Shown here in pieces: positions 1 to 11,500 of a stretch of DNA of 64,000 bases. Under the pieces are notes generated by a model. The model was not told where the DNA came from, did not search any database, and saw nothing but the letters and a program-made list of their open reading frames with translations. The stretch spans positions 703,346 through 767,345 of the forward strand of contig SSNU01000155.1 in the NCBI GenBank assembly GCA_012064415.1, written 5' to 3'. Within the stretch, counting starts at the first letter, position 1. Each line of letters begins with the position of its first letter. This stretch comes from Gyrodactylus bullatarudis (Eukaryota; Platyhelminthes; Monogenea; Gyrodactylidea; Gyrodactylidae). The translations under genes and the position numbers were made by a program.

Positions 1-117
1 TCTGATTTTACTTATAATATATTGATTGAAGATTCCAGATTCTATCATGGAATAAAAAAAATTTTCCTATCAAAATCTTTGTACTCAGAGGAATTTGATC
101 TTATGTAATAAAAATTC

Positions 118-300
118 ATGAGGCCCTGAAATAATTTTCCACTTACACTTGGTACATTAGTTAAATTTGAATAGATGAATTTAATTTCTACAAATAAATA
201 TTACCAATTGTCAATAAATTTAGCTACATACGTAATTGTAGGAATTAATATTTTTTCCAAGTCGATATTTAAAAAATGTTTTTCCAAAACGATATTTATA
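118..300 (-). promoter_or_regulatory. Second copy of the 5' region of the PH-like repeat gene
   Basis: This stretch is a diverged copy of 16506-16680, the region just upstream of and including the likely first exon of the large minus-strand gene. Shared blocks are the AGGCC(C/T)TG...AATTTT core, the sequence around CATTAG (complement of a start-like ATG followed by a GT donor, ATGTACCAAGT|GTAAG here), ATAAATATTAC, TTGTCAATA, and TTTTCCAAGTCGATATTT. Two copies in the same orientation about 16.4 kb apart suggest that a paralogous gene begins near position 155 and runs left out of the window. That is inference; no body exons of such a gene are visible here. Confidence 0.5.
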
Positions 301-1390
301 ATGAAAGATTTGTGCATTTTAACTTCCTTTTGATTAAGTCTCTTCAGGTAATTTTCAAAATCCAAATATTTTGAACCAATCAGAGTCCAGAGATTTTTGT
401 TTTTTTTATTGTGTCATTTGCTCATTGAATCATGACCAAATTACTGAAAGAGTTCTGATCCCTAATATTTGATTCTTCGAAATTTTAGAAATTAATTTCA
501 ATATTCATGAAAATAATTGTGAGTTTTGGAACTCACACGGACAACTATTCAATCAAACTTTGGAAAGATAATTCTCTGCGCCTATGGGAAAGGTTTGAAA
601 AATGCCTTCAAACAATTTCCACATTCTATAAAGAGTTAAAATCTATAGCCCTGAGCTCAAATTGGTCAGGGTTGAAGAGAATTATCTGTTCTCTAATTTG
701 ACATGTTATCTTTAATTGATATTGGTTGGCAAGTTATGGGACAAAATTTTCGTACCTCATCTAAAACTACTCGAAAATTACATTCTATAAATAGAAACTC
801 ATTTGGTTTTCACAGAGATTAGAAATTCTCTCTCTTGATTGGTTGATTCATTGAATCTTGTTTAAACCAATGAGAAGCGAGAATTTTTCTTCATCAAGTT
901 GACTGATTTTAAGCTTTTCTATAGTATTTTTTTTTAAATAAACAATTTATTAAACAGAATAATCCAATTAAGACACTACGTTAAAAAATCCTACATATCA
1001 ATCAAAAGATAAAACAAACACTTGATTTGGTTTTATTCTAATAATAAAATTAAATGTGCCAATCTTGCCACTCCAAAGTCACCTATCCGGAAAGAAAATT
1101 CCGTCAAATCTTCGTCTCAGCCTTTTAATCATAAAGCTGTTTATCACTTCTGCATGAGGTGTATTTTATTCTCAATAAAATATTTGTTATTGTTAATCAG
1201 TGTCAAATTGGTTTAGGATTTTGGATTCAAAAATTTGGAAATGTTAAGCTAATTTCAAAGACAGAAATTCACAAAAAATCATTTTTATTGAGTTCATTTC
1301 TTCTCTTCCTTCACTTATCTAAAAGAATTGGATATTATCATTTGATTTAAAATTATAATTATTTCGTTCTAGGTGCTTAGGTAATACAAC
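301..1390. other. No recognisable gene
   Basis: AT-rich sequence with only short open frames that lack splice context, conserved motifs or similarity to anything I recognise. I see no RNA gene and no clear repeat here. Confidence 0.4.
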
Positions 1391-1394
1391 CCCT

Positions 1395-1585
1395 AGGTTC
1401 CTCGTATCTGGTAATGAATTAGACAATGTCCTTGAATTTTATAGCTTACAAATGGATCAGTTCGAAAGATGAATACTTAGATCTTATAGTTTATTGCATA
1501 CTAGGGATCCCTGCACTGGGATCCATTTTAAGCTCTGTAAAATCGAGCGACATTGGCTATTTCATTACCAAATACGAGGAACCTT
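1395..1585. repeat. Small fold-back (inverted repeat) element
   Basis: The sequence AGGTTCCTCGTATCTGGTAA and its continuation (about 1397-1435) returns as an imperfect reverse complement at about 1546-1583 (ACCAAATACGAGGAACCT). The arms are about 38 bp with about 110 bp between them. No coding capacity is seen. It looks like a MITE or an inverted terminal part of the Penelope-like material that follows. Confidence 0.55.
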
Positions 1586-1740
1586 GACATCGATTATGAA
1601 GCATAATTCTTAGCCAATGACAATTGGCGAGTAGAACAGGTTCTTGGAGAAAGCCATTTTATGGCTTACTCTTTCCTTTTTCTGTAGAAATTAGTAGAGA
1701 TTATTACGAAAGAAATACAGGAGTAAAAGATGAAGAAAAT

Positions 1741-2480
1741 TAGAATAATACGCAAGCTAAAAGAACACCAAAAATTCTCCAATAAATAAAGTTTGTTGAT
1801 ATGAAGTTGGGAATCTATGATTTTTACAGAAGTCTTGATTTTTTCATCAAGAATTTAAATCTTTCAAAGATTTTTTGGAATCCTACTCATCTTGCCCACT
1901 TTTACCAGCTGAAGAAAAAAATTCTGAAAAAAAAATTTTATGAGAAACATGGTCATTTTTCAAATTTCGATTTGGCGCCAAAGTCCCATTTTTTCGAACT
2001 TTGAACCAAATTATTTTATTGATTTGAAAGTTGACGGTTGATCAGAAGAGGTTTTTCAGGATCAAGATTAGACAAGAAAGCTGAATGGCACCGTCAAATT
2101 ACCGACAGTTAGCCCATTTTGAATTGAGAGATTTTAAATTATCGAAATTTCATTGATTTTCAAGTAGTGAGAATGATCACAAAATTGAATTTCAGCTCCC
2201 AAATGATATTAAGGCTTTGCATCAGATAAGATTCAGTTGAATTGATTTCCTTGTCTAATCCTGATCTTGAAAAACCTCTTTTGATCAACCTCCAACTTTC
2301 AAATCCATAAAAATTTTCGAGCCAAATTGAAATTTAAAAAATGGCCGTATTAAAAAAAATTTGAAAAATTCGAATTCTTGATGTAAACATCGAGATTTTT
2401 GTTAAAATCAGAGAATCCTCAACTTCATCAATTAGCGAAAAAGCTCACATAGGCTAAAGTATTTGAAGCAAAATTTATTA
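1741..2480. repeat. Large fold-back element nested in a Penelope-like remnant
   Basis: Two long arms, about 1795-2110 and 2230-2435, are imperfect reverse complements. The clearest pairing is 2021-2080 with 2249-2313 (TTGATCAGAAGAGGTTTTTC against its complement). The flanks 1741-1798 (GCAAGCTAAAAGAACACC) and 2436-2480 (GAAAAAGCTCACATAGGC) match consecutive pieces of the Penelope-like element near 33480-33560. The fold-back element therefore appears to have inserted into an older Penelope-like fragment. It carries no convincing protein. Confidence 0.5.
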
Positions 2481-2623
2481 TTCTGAGCAAGAGGAGTTTT
2501 AAAAAAATGTCTCACCTTTTTTAATTATGCCTAAAGAGATGATAAAATAAATGAAAATTTGAATCTATTCAATATAAAATTCATCGAATATTCTGCACAA
2601 AATGACACAAACAATAAACGTAC

Positions 2624-3021
2624 TCAGCATTTCAGTTAGTACGAAGAACCAATATTGAACAGCGTCTTCTGATCCCTCAATCCTGGCGTCAACTTTAGGT
2701 GACCCAAATTTGAGTCTGATGTCAGTCATTTGAAGACTTTCAGGTGTTAGCTCTAAAACCTCAGTTTGGCTAGAAGGAAAAACTCTTCTGTATTCTTTAG
2801 TTATTTGCTGGAAGAAATATATGGAGAAAGCGTCACAAAAGACATGAGTGAATCCAAACCAGTTATTTTCTCCCCATTTGAATACTCCGTCATAGCCTTG
2901 GAAAATGATTAGGATGGCTTATTAAGAGAGAAAGCTTTAGAGCCTTTAGACTCACGCTTGTTAGTAATGAGACTCTTTTTCTTGAGCTTATCAAATTCAT
3001 CTTTCGATAGTTCATAATAAT
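2624..3021 (-). CDS. Duplicate of the last two internal exons of the PH-like repeat gene
   Basis: Two minus-strand exons, 2956-3021 (66 nt) and 2624-2896 (273 nt), have exactly the lengths and phases (all phase 1) of exons 5971-6036 and 5594-5866 of the large gene. The first encodes YYELSKDEFDKLKK, matching FKELPTLDFDALK. The second encodes a PH-like unit with GVFKWG, FTHVF, IYFFQQ, RRVFPSSQTEV and a closing helix with the conserved Trp (AVQYW). Splice sites are intact (TTTGTAG acceptor, A|GTACG donor). I could not find a terminal exon or upstream linker exons; 3.1-4.5 kb is transposon-derived. It may be the 3' part of a broken paralog or an extra last module. Confidence 0.6.
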
Positions 3022-3114
3022 CTACAAAATCGGGGATGAGATTTGTTAATTTATTAAAGTTTATTAGTTTAAAAAGTATGGAAAAAGTTGAAAATGGGTA
3101 GTGCGCGGTAACAA

Positions 3115-3520
3115 AGGATAAATTATTGTTAGATTCTAAACTCATATGGAAGTTTAGAGAACAACAAGCGTATATTCGAGTTATAAACGTTATATTTCAC
3201 CGGGTCTCTTCAGTCTCTACCCCGGTTAACATATAAATAATATTACAAGGCTCTATTTGGGACCTTCCATTGGTTCATTTTGACATCGCAACTTCTTTCA
3301 GTAGGTTTGGGAACTGGTTGTAAAATTCATCTCTTGATCTGCTAATGACTTTTGAGAAAGTTGTCAATTTGTAACTGCCCACTGTACCTTTTATGTTTTC
3401 TTTTGGTCGTCGAGCAGTTTTTCCTTTCTCTTTAATCCCTAGAGTCTGAAGAGACCCAGCGAAATATAGCGTTTATCATTCTCTAACCTTCCTTATGAGT
3501 TTAGAATCTAACAATAATAT
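3115..3520. repeat. Inverted repeat of about 95 bp arms
   Basis: The arm at about 3115-3225 (TTGTTAGATTCTAAACTCAT ... GGGTCTCTTCAGTCTCTACC) is repeated as its reverse complement at about 3425-3520. The spacer is about 200 bp with no gene. It directly abuts the Penelope-like fragment that follows and probably belongs to the same mobile family. Confidence 0.6.
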
Positions 3521-3571
3521 TCTTGTTGAGGTTCGGCAATATTTTCGTACAAAGGAAAAATTAATCTTAAT

Positions 3572-4470
3572 AAAATATTGACTATAACGTTGTACGCTGG
3601 CTGCCTGACTATGTTGTCTTGTATTGGTCTATTTGTAGAAAAAGAAAGGGGAGAGAAAGGTGTAGTATTTCTTAAAGAATAAGGATTATAAAAAGTATAG
3701 TGATTGTTATAGTAATCAGAATTATTAGAGTAATAACTCTGATAATATAGTTCATCACTTGAAAGAAAATTAAAATTAAGATAAGAATAAAAAACATTTA
3801 GATTGCCCTGATAAAAATAGTTAGGACTCACACAATATTTCGAATACATGTCGTATTCTTCTTCTGGCGTGAGATTTTTCAAAAAACTTAAGATACTTAA
3901 AACCTTGTGTATCCAATCAAAACCTTAAACCAATCTGATTTTAAATAAAATTTGGTAAAAAGACTATTTTTAGGTTATCAAATAAAATAGGAAATTTTTT
4001 GACTGAAAAACAAAAATTAGATCTAGATGCGATTCATGGTATTTATTTTGCGAAAAATCTTACATAGGTCGTACAGAAAGAAATTTTGAAATTAGGTGTA
4101 AAGAACATAAAAAGGCTATAGAAAAAGTACAGGTAGACAAGTCAGCATTAGCTAAACACTGGACTGATAATCCAGATCATATTATAGATTTTATTAACGT
4201 GAAAAAAGTCTAGAAAATATGAGGAATAAGTATAAAAATATGATTAAACTAAACGAGGTTGTTAATGGTAATAAGACAGATATAAATATTGGAAATAGTT
4301 GGTTAGAATTGATTGATTAAAGTTAAGAAGAAATCTATCACTATACTTTTTATAATCCTTATTCTTTAAGAAATACTACACCTTTCTCTCCCCTTTCTTT
4401 TTCTACAAATAGACCAATACAAGACAACATAGTCAGGCAGCCAGCGTACAACGTTATAGTCAATCTATGC
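3572..4470 (+). mobile_element. Penelope-like element fragment with GIY-YIG remnant
   Basis: A broken reading frame at about 4028-4213 encodes the zinc-finger-like and GIY-YIG end of a Penelope-like retroelement: CEKSYIGRTERNFEIRCKEH is the family's YIGxTxRxxxxRxxEH signature, followed by SALAKHW. Stops and a frame change then interrupt it. It is flanked by inverted copies of about 120 bp (about 3580-3700 and 4340-4460, containing TACAACGTTATAGTC and TTTCTACAAATAGACCAATA), like the pseudo-LTRs of these elements. The reverse transcriptase part is absent, so the copy is dead. Any open frame on the minus strand at 3508-3882 is made of this repeat and is not a gene. Confidence 0.65.
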
Positions 4471-4499
4471 CGAACAGCCCCCTGAAGAACTACTTGGTT

Positions 4500-5459
4500 A
4501 AAAATTATTTTAAAAATATCTTGTCATCTATTAATGATAATTGGGGCAGTCAAAATGCTATCTTTGATATGTTACTAGTATTTTCATTATAAATTAGTAT
4601 CCACGATATTCCCTCACGAAAATAATGGCAACATGAAAACAAATCTTACTTTTTTTGATAATTATTATATATCTCTTTATTTGATTCATACTGTTCCTAA
4701 GAAATTTCGTGTTAAGGCCTGGCCTGAGAGCTTTTGATTGGCCCAACAAAAATATTGAGCTTGGAATATTACTTTAACTTTATTCATTCTAAAAAAATTC
4801 TCGATAGGTATACTTTACACTGATTAAAGAAAAAAAGATTCAAAAATTTCTTATGATGATCCAGATAGATGACGTTTGATTCATCTAAAAGTGATTCACC
4901 TTAAAATCAACAAAAATTTTTAACTCAAAGTTCAAAAAAATGAAAAAATAGCAGCAGCTCGGAATTTAAAATGTTTCCAAAAACTTCTTTTCTTAAATCA
5001 GTGAAATTTTACCTTTTGAATTGGTTGCTAAAAAATCTGCAAAAAATTTTGCTACCTTGATGAAAAAATCATGAATTCCCAAATTCATCGATTTGTTTCT
5101 AATTGTGACCTTGTGTGGTGATTAATATTTCCCGCACAAAAATTTTCAAAATTCTATGACCAGATTTAGAGTCTGTGTCAAATCTCCGGTTACAACACGA
5201 CCCTCAGAACTATTTGTAAGAATTACTAGACTTTTTCATTACAAGTCGATAAAATTTACACTTTAAAGCGAGAAAAAGGCGTGTTTAGATTCTCTCACCT
5301 GACTCAACCTCGACAGAATGCGACGAAGACGACTGTGAACAACTCCTCCAAATTTTGATCTTCAACTCTATAGAATTAAAAAAGATTATGGAATCGGCCT
5401 TAGTAGAGAACTAAAATTTCACTCATCTTAGGAGATGTTGTTACCTGATCGAATTTCGA
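4500..5459. other. Intergenic/3' flank without a recognised gene
   Basis: About 4530-4800 shows weak similarity to about 50570-51500 (GGGGCAGTCAAAATGCTATC; GCCTGGCCTGAGAGCTTTTG), so it is probably an old dispersed repeat. The rest, up to the stop codon of the PH-like gene at 5460, would contain that gene's 3' UTR. A GT donor just after the stop (near 5446) hints at a 3' UTR intron. Confidence 0.35.
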
Positions 5460-5536
5460 CTAACCCTTGTTCCTCTCGGTCCAATCGCTCAGACCCTTTT
5501 TGTTGTTCTGCTTAGAAGTGCCTGGCTGAAAGTTGT
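5460..5536 (-). CDS. Terminal exon of the long form
   Basis: After CTATACAG the frame reads NNFQPGTSKQNNKKGLSDWT ERNKG and stops at TAG (5460-5462). It is a short hydrophilic tail with no motif. The phase 1 join to the preceding exon is exact. Confidence 0.55.
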
Positions 5537-8500
5537 CTGTATAGGAAAGAATGGATTGAAATAGTGATTATCCAATGAATAACGTAAACTTACTGATAAA
5601 ATCACAAATTATATCAGACCATTTCTCCAAAAGATCCTCGGGTCCTGTTACAACCAATTCCGTCTTTTCCCCGCCCAGGCAAAATCTCATATCTGATATC
5701 GTGAATTGATCGTCAGCAGTTTCAAAGACTTCTGTAGTGCTGCTCGGAAAAACTCTCTTGAACTGATCATTGTGTTGATCGTAGAAGTATATTGAGCTGC
5801 ATGATGTAAAAACATGGGTAAATGGAAAATAGTCACACAATCCCCAGCTCAAAATTCCTTCTCCACCTAAAATTTTCAGTAAAATTAGGCTTAAAAGACT
5901 GTAAGTAACTTCCAATTCGAATTTGAAGAGAAATATGAGGTAGATAAATTACCAAAATAAAGATACTCACTTTCTGATTTATTAATTGCTTCAACCTTGA
6001 GCGCATCAAAATCCAATGTTGGTAGCTCTTTGAAATCTTAAAATTTGAAAAAATAATTATTCGAAATTTTGGGAAAGCACCTCTATAAAATATGCGCTCA
6101 CCTTCTTCCACTACGATTGAGACCACTGATTGCTGTTCTTTCCACAGAAGACGTTTCTCTTGTGCACCTAATGAAAGCGAAATAAAACTAAATTCAACTT
6201 ACTTAGATCATGTTTATTTCGGAAACTGTCACCGCGTCCAACTTTGGCCTTTGATTGCTCTACAAATTTGGAAGTTTTAACTTACGCTTCCTTAAATCTT
6301 GGGAGATTAAAAACACAATGATATTAGGATATAAATTTCAATTTCGTAGCCTTACTATGGTTTTTGGGTTTTGCTAGATTTGGCTGCTTCAACAACGGCT
6401 TCCTTTTGGCTTTAACCTTAAGAGGCTCTGAAAAATTGAAATAACTCTTCACATTAACTTTTTTAACTTTGATGTTTCAAGTCTACACTAAGAGATTTTT
6501 TTTAAAAACTTTGCAATTGTATCACGATAGAATACTTACTGGGAACTGGTAGTTCACTATCTTCAGGCGGTTTCACGGTGACCGGTGCTAAAATGAATTT
6601 ATAAAAATTAAAATTTATTCAAGTAAGGGAAAAACCTTACTTGGTTCTTGGACTTCTTCCATTCTATTCTCGGAGACTTTCAAATCGTCTTCTTTTACCG
6701 TAACATCTAAAGTGGGGTGTTTTGATTTAAAAACATTTGAATATACAATAATTAAAAGGGATATCTCAATTGATTTTTAAAGGTCGATAATCTACAATAT
6801 TTCTAAACATTTGCTCAAAATCCTATTGGATAATATGCAATGCATATTCTATTAATGTGGAGATTTCTAGCTTAGTTTTTTCTCTTTGTTCGCTGTTATC
6901 ATCCGGTAAAAAATTTTCAACAAGCTCACCAGATGCTGGTATTTCTTCGTCATTCAAATCATCTTCTCGAATGGAAGTATCTAAAAAGTTAGAGATTATA
7001 AGAGATTTTGTAGATTAGTTATTATTAATTAATAAATCTTAAAGTTCTTTAAAGTATCAAATAAGATCTTGAGAATTGATACCAAGATAAATTGATTAGT
7101 CTAAAGTCTACCCGCTGGACGAGTCAATTTTTTTATGGTAAGCATATATATATTTTCAGGTTATAATTCATAAACTCGGATAGATTTGGGTCAAAATCAA
7201 CTGGTTATTATAAAAACCTCACTCATATTTGAAATTTCTTCTCTGGCACCTTTCTCGTTTTCACTAGGACTGTCTAAAGGGGTGAATTAAAATTGAAGTA
7301 AGAAAAATATAAGGAAATAAATGAAATTAGGTATTGTAAGTATACTGTAGAATTTAATGATCTCAATTAGTAAAAACCCACTGAAAACTGTCATTCATTT
7401 AAAGAATCTATTAATCAGATTTCTCTAGAAAATCTTTGCTTGGATATATCTTGTATTTTATGTAAGAAATCTTTTCATATCAAACATATTATATATCAAA
7501 TGATTTGATCTTGGAAGGACAGTTGAATCATAACGATTGAAGTCATGTTTATCGTAGAAATGCTGAGCTATACTTTCAAACGCATACTAGAGAAAAGAGA
7601 TTGATAATAGTTTCAGACAAAACTGTGTAAAATATTTTCCCAAGCTGATAATCTAAGAATAAAAATACGAGCAAAAATATATCGTGAAAATAAATTGTGA
7701 ATTGTTGTCTTGATATTCTACCTCGAAAATAGGAAACAATTCAACTCACCTTTTGGAGGAGGTCTTGCTTTGAAAGGAAATTCTGATTAGAAATTCATCT
7801 TCAACTTTTAATAGTGCAGAACCTATACTTACCCCTTCGGTGCCGAGACTATTTCACGGTTCTTATAAATACCAAAATTTAGCTATGAAGATACCAAGTT
7901 ATTTGGCCAAAAATATTACTAATGCAAGTTCCCATTGTGGACTTCAATTTAAACTTTAATTGATCCAGAAACCTATTAAACTGGTAGAGTTATAAAGGTT
8001 CAAAAAAATTGGAAAATGGACATATATGTCCATCGGCACCGGAAGGGTTAAGCAAAGTTATCTGCAATTACATTTCGTACTAAATCTTGTTAATACAAAA
8101 GTGAGAAAATACAATTTTGTGCTATTTCCGTTCTAGGTGCTATATCCCATCGATTTTGTATCAATTGATATATGGAGGGAACTCACGTATTTCATATTTT
8201 AAATAGGGAATCCAGAGTTCAAAGGGAACGTTAGGTTCTGTTATTATTAACTCATAAGGATTTCCCTCATAAATGGCATTCTGGATAATTAGGGTTTCCT
8301 TATCGATAATTTCCGGTTTTGGCTTCTTGAGAGTGAAACAGGTTCTGTCCATAATCTCATCAACAAATATTAGGGAGCCTATTTGAGTGTAAAAGTCACT
8401 AAACTCAAAAGATCCATCAGTTCCCCACGCGAGTATGCCAGAGAATTCTACAGAAAAAGCAATTTCATCATTCCAAAAGACTGTCCTAGTTGTACTTACT

Positions 8501-11500
8501 CTGGTCTTGAGAGCTGGGCTCCTTCTCGCATGGATTTGATTCATCCGCACCTACAGATAAAGAAAAAATAAACACTCATTACCTGGCTTTCTTTATTTCT
8601 GCTCAACTAAACTGATTGATTAGAAGGAAAAATAAATGTATTCAGTCATAAATAACATTGTACATACCAATTATAGTAGATTCCTATTGAGGGTTTGGTG
8701 AGAGTATGTACAATCGAAACACTACAAATATGTCTGTACATTGTACACACTCCCCACGTGATGTTAGCCATTAAACACTTAATGTACCTTACCTATGAGA
8801 GGCTAACCAATCAAAACCCTTTCTTTAAAATATTGTATTCATGAATGTAAAGACTAATACCTCAAGATAATTACTAATTATTAATTAGGGGCATCAGAAA
8901 GGTTGTAGGCCAGTCGAATAGCTCGAAAAATTTTCTTGAAATTTAAATTTCAACTAAATTCTAAGCATGCTCTACAAAATGTATTTGTGAGATATTAGCT
9001 GCTTTATTTCCTGAAAGATATTCTAAGGTTGCTGACCATCATAAATTTTTGTATCTAGCATGACTGATTCTATTTGGTTTTATTCACTAGGAAAATTTTC
9101 TTGCAAATTTGTTATACCGTACTGTGTGTTGGTTACAGTATTTAGTTTAGCAAGTATTTTTAGAAGTAAGCCTCTATCTTGGATTTTAACTAAGAACCTT
9201 TCTAATTTTATTGATCATCTTTTAGAGAAACTCTCTGGCAATTCGATGATATCCGAATTCTAACTTACGTGGAATACTTGTCTCATGGATTTCTTCGACA
9301 AATCCTGATCCTAGATTTTGGCTCGCTTCCTCACTTTCATCTTCATCCAGGATTAAGACTTTTGACAAAAGAATTAGAATTACTCATCAGAGAATATGAT
9401 TCTTTTTCGAATTTTTCTCCAATCAGCGTGAACAGTTTGCTTACTTTTTTCTGAATTGCATGATGTGTTCGGATTCTCTGGAATAAGATACATTTTTTCA
9501 TAATAAACGATATTTTTAAAATCTAATCGATAAGGTGTGAGAATTTGTCAAAAAACTTAACAAGAGATTCTTGGTTCCTAAGAAGATTAGGAGTAGAGAT
9601 TCTCTTTTGGACAATAATTTATTTAATAAAAGCCTATGAGTTTTTGGATTTCGATGATTCGAAGCAGTTTGGTGATGATATTTGGGATCAAGAATCCGAG
9701 TTTGGCCATATAGATATCGAAGATCTTACTGTTTCCGAGAAAAAGTTAAACTTCCAGATTTTGGATAATTTACCTTCGTGATAATCGAAAAATTCAAATA
9801 GTTAGAATTTCCCACAGTAATGACGAATCTCAGTGAACTTATGCAGGTGAATTCGAATTCTTCGTTCAATGTTGATCCCAAATATGAGTTCAAAAGTGGA
9901 AATTTGGTGCATTTTCGAAATTCGAAAAACGACCTAGTTTTGGTCAAATTGAAGTTTTTTCGGAATTTTCTCGAATATCCACATCCTATTAGCTCATTCC
10001 GTTTTAGAATTCAAAAAATTTTTTGTAAAAATAGTAAATTCTCATCTTCATGTCAATTAGGTTTAGTTAGTGCAAAATATTTCAAGTTATGTTCAATTTT
10101 TTAGGATGATGAGATAATCGAGTTGAAATTTCATTTTTAGGCTTTCAACAGTATGAAACGATCTGACTACTTACAAGTGAACATAAGATCAGATTTTTAT
10201 GCTAATTATATTTTTTCCATGAAATTAGCCACTCACCATCCTGAGTTTCTTTCTCCGCACTTGTCTGATGTTGATTTATCTGGTTCATTGTCTCATTCTT
10301 TCCTGTTGGTATTTGAAATGATTTAATACTGTTTTGCTTACTGTTTAATATTTCCTCTAAATACAATTTAAAAAGTCGATAAACTTATTTGTACATACCG
10401 ATAGCTTCTTTCAGTTGTTTTGACCATAGTTTAAGGGCTTCATCGGGTCCACTAAAGCAGACTTTCTTCATTGAAGTCTCCACGTCATCACATTCAATTT
10501 CATAGCTTTTTGTTAGTTTAGAGGGAACGATTCTCTTGTAATCATCTCTTTGTTTATTGTAAAAATAAACAGCAGATGAATCATGGAACAAATGGGTAAA
10601 GAAAAAAATACTGTCCTTCCCCCATTTAAGTTTACCCTGATAGCCTTGAGAGATAAATTCGAGTAAGCTTTACACAACTCACCATCTGTATTACCGACGT
10701 GGTTGCTCTTTAACTCTTCGAGATCTTGCTCTTTTATTCCTTCAAAAGCTGCTTAAATTTTAAAAATAATACACAGTTTGGTAGAAAATTAACGAAGTCG
10801 GGTTCATGAACAAGTTAATAAACTGGTTACTTACCTTCTGTTGAACCGGGAGATTTCGATGACCTTAACTTCTTGAGGCAGGCTATAGAGAAAATTAATT
10901 TCATAAGAACTTGGATAGAAATTTTATTTGATCCATGCTAGAATCTGGGCAGTTATCTTAAATCCTGGAATATTGTACAATGTAAAAAATTTTTAATGAA
11001 AGAAGTTCATGATTTTGAGATTAATGTATCAAAATTGACTTGCCTTTCTCGCATTTCTTCCACAGAGTAACAGATTTTTTAACAGGTTCTGTTTGAAAAC
11101 GATTCAATTTTTTCTTTTAGAGACTAAAGTTGTATGACTTACCATCACCTTTCTTGGTCCCATGTTCCTCGTCAATTTCTTTACTAATAGCAGGTGCTAC
11201 AAAGACAAAATAATTCACTAACTTATCTTTGGAAGGAACAATGTATTGGCCTCTCTTAGTTTAAGCTTTTTCTCAAATTTCTTAAACCAAAATATTTCCT
11301 AAATTCGTAAGATTACCTTATGAATAAAATTGAAATAAAAACAGGTACAAGCTCTATAAAAGGGGACAAGAGTTTTTTGAATGTATAAGCTAGTTATATA
11401 TCATTTCATCAAATTAAATGCTGATTTAAAATCAATGAAATTTCTTTGAAAAATTTTCGGATTATTCAATTTGGGATGGATTTTGTAAAATAGATGTGAC

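Noticed and set aside
3508..3882. Tyr/Asn-rich 124-codon open frame on the minus strand
   Set aside because: Most of it is the terminal repeat of the Penelope-like element, present in inverted copy at 4340-4460; no splice or family support.
9060..9781. Three short open frames on the plus strand (9060, 9269, 9545)
   Set aside because: They lie opposite introns and the exon 9269-9358 of the minus-strand gene, have no motif, and arise from AT-rich sequence.
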